7,098 nucleotides of DNA, taken from positions 1-7,098 of the forward strand of contig JALRIQ010000360.1 in assembly GCA_023277325.1 (NCBI GenBank), written 5' to 3'. Origin of the DNA: Bacteroidia bacterium (GTDB taxonomy: Bacteria; Bacteroidota; Bacteroidia; UBA8524). Below the pieces are notes generated by a model, which saw only the letters and a list, made by a program, of their open reading frames with translations, was not told the origin of the DNA and searched no databases. Positions 4,307 through 7,098 of this stretch are shown here, piece after piece. How positions within the stretch are numbered: position 1 is the stretch's first letter; the number at the start of each line of letters is the position of its first letter. Made by a program: the position numbers and the translations under genes.

Positions 4307-7098
4307 TTAATCCTCCCCAAAAACTTCGTCCAGCGTCAGTACCTCTACCTTGCCCAATTTCTTGAGGTCCCTATTGCTGATGCGGTCTTTAGAACCCAGT
4401 ACACAGTAGTAAAATTCTTGTGAACCAAAATAGGTTTGTTGGAATTCCGCTACCATCGCCATATTGATTCCGTCGAGTTGTTCGTAGATTTTTTGATTGA
4501 TATCATAATCACGGCCCATGCGCTTATTGCTCAAATAGGTAAAGAAGATATCCTCTTCCAAAACCCTTCTTGTTTCAAGGTTCTGTTTCAGCGAGTTCTT
4601 GGCTTTACGGATGGCAAGCTCATCACTTGGTGGCGTATTAAACAGTTTCACCATGGCTGGAACTGCATCCATCATTTTATCGCTTTGTGTTCCGATATAG
4701 GCCATGATATAATTCGGGTCTCCCGGACGACTTGCCAGATTAAAGCGTGCATAGGTGCTGTATGCCAACGCTTTCGACTCCCGAAGTTCCTGGAATACAA
4801 CTGTTCCCATCCCTCCATCGAAATACTCATTAAACAGGTTGGCAACAGGTTGTAGCTCTTCTTTGTAATCTCCGCAATTGCGCATCCAAAGCACTTCTGC
4901 CTGAACCATATCGAAATCGATAAAATACACTTGGTCTTTGCGTGGCGCTTTATTGAAGGTGAAATTTTTGGCTTCTGGATAGGCTTTTCTTTCTGCAATC
5001 ACTTTATGCTTGGCATCAATCTTTGGTGTAATCTCCTCCAAAGTTTTTGGCCCAAAGTAGAACACATAATGTTCGTAGTCGAGAAGGCCGTGAATCATGC
5101 CTGTAAGGTCTGCCGCCTTTAAATTCAATAATTCATCCTTTTTCAGGCGGTAGGTATATGGATTATCCTCTCCATACATGGCATAGTTCATCATCGCACC
5201 AAAAAGAATGCTGCGTTTGTTCTTCTTAGCATCCGCTCTCCCTTTGAGGGTGCGTGCCACAAGTGCATCCAAAGCTTCCTGATCAGGTTTAGCATTATGC
5301 AGCAGGTGCTCGAACAGTTCCAGGGAAGCATCGAAGTTCTTCTGAAGTCCATTGAGGTAAACATAAATTCTATCTGAACCGCTCACCACACCAAAATCGG
5401 CTGCCAGCTCATAGAAGCGTTTATTGATTTCCTCAACGCCATATTTATCCGTGCCGAGGTAAGGAAGTAACTCGATAGCAAAAGCCGTTTTGAGGTCATT
5501 CAATCGACCCATTTCAAGCACATAATAGAGGCTAAAGAGTTCACTATCCTGATTTTCTACGTAAAATAGATCCAAACCAGAAGCAGTTTTAGCCTTTTTC
5601 AGGTCTTTCTCAAAATTAACAAACTGCGGTTCGATGGACTCCACATTTTGATAAGCATGCTCCTTCAACCAGGTTGATTCCTTGCCTTTATTCAATTCAA
5701 TCGGTTTGATCTTTGGCTTGGCAATCTTTTGGATGGTGGTATCCTCTCCTTCTCTCTTAAAGATGGTAATTGGATTTTTGTACCAGGTATTGGCAAATGC
5801 TACCAGTTCTTCTTTTTTAATGGTTTTATAGGCATTGATGATTTCCTGGTAATCTTTCCAGCTAAAATCGCGGATGAATGCCTCAGCCAAGATATCACAG
5901 CGAGAATAGTTGTTTTGATAATCACGCATCAGCTCAAGCTCTTTATTATCGATAATTGCCTGAAGCAGGGTGGTATCGAATTCGCCTTTTTTAATTTTTT
6001 CAATCTCAGCAAATATCAGTTGCTGAACCTCTTCAGGAGACTGGTTCTCGCGAGGTACACCAACAAAAATATGGGAGCCTGCATCATTGAGCGCATAGGT
6101 AAAACTCGAAGCACCCTGAACTTTTTGGGCAAGGTTGAGGTTCACATCCATCAAACCTGCCTTTCCATTATAAAGCAGACTATTGATAAGTTCCACATAA
6201 GCCGTTGCTTTCTCCTTACCAGATGGCATTGGGTATCCGAACATCACATAGGCTGGGTTCGGGCCAAAAACCTCTGCTGACTCAAATGGCTTTCTATCGA
6301 GCTGTGGCCAGGTAATTTCTTTTGGGCGAGGCAAATTGATCATTCTGCTGAAATGCGCATCGATAACCTGAATAACGGAATCGGGATCAAAATCACCACT
6401 CATCACCAAAGCCATATTTGCAGGCACATAATAGGTGCGGTAGTATTGTTCGATTGCTTTTAAGGATGGATTCTTCAAGTGTTCTACCGTTCCGATGGTA
6501 GTCTGCATTCCGTAAGGATGTCCGAAGAACAATCCGTAGAATAATTTTTCAAAGGCTTTGCTGTCGTCGCTATCCAGGCTTCGGTTTTTCTCCTCATAAA
6601 CCGCTTCCAATTCGGTATGGAAAAGGCGGAATACAGGACCACGGAAACGTTCCGCCTCGATCTCTATCCATTTATAGATTTGGTTCGTTGGGATATCATT
6701 GATGTATACGGTTTCATCATTGGAGGTATAGGCATTCACCCCATTCACCCCCATGATCTGCATCATCTTATCATATTCATTAGCGATGGCTGTTTGAGAA
6801 GCCAGGTATGACAAAGAATCAATGCGGTAATAAAGAAGAGCACGTTGGGCTGAATCTGAAATTTTCTTTCTCAGTTCAAAGAGGTTTTCAATTTGCTCGA
6901 GATAAGGTTTTTCGAATTTGTAATTTTTTGTTCCAAAGTTCTCTGTGCCTTTAAAGAGCATATGTTCCAGGTAATGGGCCAAACCTGTATTGTCGGCTGG
7001 ATCATTGCGACTACCTGTTCGAACAACGACCATGGCCTGAACTCGTGGCGTTCTGCTATTTGGTGAAAGGTAAACCGTAAAGCCATTCCTAAGCGTAT
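4307..7098 (-). CDS. M16 family zinc metallopeptidase (insulinase/pitrilysin-like), N-terminus cut by window edge
   Basis: This is a zinc peptidase of the M16 (inverzincin) family, which cleaves peptides inside a chamber made of two halves. The frame stays open to the right edge, so the 929 residues seen lack only the true start and any signal peptide; the Met at 7033 is internal, since 21 upstream residues in frame fit the family fold. In visible-fragment numbering, the inverted zinc motif HYLEH is at 41-45 (H41 and H45 ligands, E44 catalytic), and the third ligand is probably E169 in AVYEEKN. NAYTS (about 121-125) and GHPYG (192-196) are further family motifs. A Lys/Glu-rich helical insertion of about 50 residues (about 57-107) separates the zinc motif from NAYTS. 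The C-terminal half lacks HxxEH but keeps the RESKALAYS segment (772-780) with the Arg and Tyr typical of the inactive half. So it has an active half, a linker near 450-495 and an inactive half. Periplasmic location is inferred. It is first of three co-directional genes. Confidence 0.96.
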   Translation of the reverse strand, partial: TLRNGFTVYLSPNSRTPRVQAMVVVRTGSRNDPADNTGLAHYLEHMLFKGTENFGTKNYKFEKPYLEQIENLFELRKKISDSAQRALLYYRIDSLSYLASQTAIANEYDKMMQIMGVNGVNAYTSNDETVYINDIPTNQIYKWIEIEAERFRGPVFRLFHTELEAVYEEKNRSLDSDDSKAFEKLFYGLFFGHPYGMQTTIGTVEHLKNPSLKAIEQYYRTYYVPANMALVMSGDFDPDSVIQVIDAHFSRMINLPRPKEITWPQLDRKPFESAEVFGPNPAYVMFGYPMPSGKEKATAYVELINSLLYNGKAGLMDVNLNLAQKVQGASSFTYALNDAGSHIFVGVPRENQSPEEVQQLIFAEIEKIKKGEFDTTLLQAIIDNKELELMRDYQNNYSRCDILAEAFIRDFSWKDYQEIINAYKTIKKEELVAFANTWYKNPITIFKREGEDTTIQKIAKPKIKPIELNKGKESTWLKEHAYQNVESIEPQFVNFEKDLKKAKTASGLDLFYVENQDSELFSLYYVLEMGRLNDLKTAFAIELLPYLGTDKYGVEEINKRFYELAADFGVVSGSDRIYVYLNGLQKNFDASLELFEHLLHNAKPDQEALDALVARTLKGRADAKKNKRSILFGAMMNYAMYGEDNPYTYRLKKDELLNLKAADLTGMIHGLLDYEHYVFYFGPKTLEEITPKIDAKHKVIAERKAYPEAKNFTFNKAPRKDQVYFIDFDMVQAEVLWMRNCGDYKEELQPVANLFNEYFDGGMGTVVFQELRESKALAYSTYARFNLASRPGDPNYIMAYIGTQSDKMMDAVPAMVKLFNTPPSDELAIRKAKNSLKQNLETRRVLEEDIFFTYLSNKRMGRDYDINQKIYEQLDGINMAMVAEFQQTYFGSQEFYYCVLGSKDRISNRDLKKLGKVEVLTLDEVFGED

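Noticed and set aside
5729..6280. Plus-strand 183-codon open frame opposite the M16 gene
   Set aside because: It lies wholly antisense to a well-conserved peptidase, shows no recognisable domain, and has no ribosome binding site that I can see.
6871..7033. Start of the M16 protein at the Met at 7033
   Set aside because: The frame continues upstream to the window edge with family-like sequence (GFTVYLSPN), so this Met is internal and the true start is outside.

Overview
The window looks like a piece of a Bacteroidota (Bacteroidetes) chromosome. The case rests on protein families: a full-length DUF4175 coiled-coil membrane protein with the C-terminal signature seen in that phylum, a secreted single-domain thioredoxin, and a two-half M16 metallopeptidase of the subtype with a helical insertion after its zinc motif. 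Base composition is moderate and even. I see no tRNA, rRNA, CRISPR array, insertion sequence, phage gene or recognisable defence gene. No gene is broken inside the window; only the M16 gene is cut, by the right-hand edge.

All three genes lie on the minus strand, so transcription runs from right to left. First is the M16 zinc peptidase (4307-7098, N-terminus outside the window). After 58 bases comes the small exported thioredoxin-like protein (3778-4248), which has an unusually good Shine-Dalgarno sequence. After a 207-base gap comes the 1108-residue DUF4175 protein (244-3570). The last 243 bases (1-243) are non-coding and hold a REP-like inverted-repeat element.

The three products probably all act at the cell envelope. 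The thioredoxin has a signal peptide. The DUF4175 protein is predicted to hang about 930 residues into the periplasm from three membrane helices. M16 enzymes of this subtype are usually exported. The first two genes are likely cotranscribed. The third may be read through or may have its own promoter. A direct functional link between the three is inference only.

The most unusual stretch is the 207-base gap upstream of DUF4175 (3571-3777). It holds a hairpin with a CG-rich palindromic core, a run of six GAC triplets spaced exactly 8 bases apart, three back-to-back perfect 6-bp inverted repeats, and a weak Bacteroidota-type promoter candidate. The sequence just upstream of the DUF4175 start also resembles that upstream of the thioredoxin gene. 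This gap is the best candidate here for an undescribed regulatory or RNA element. I do not see a new multi-gene system.
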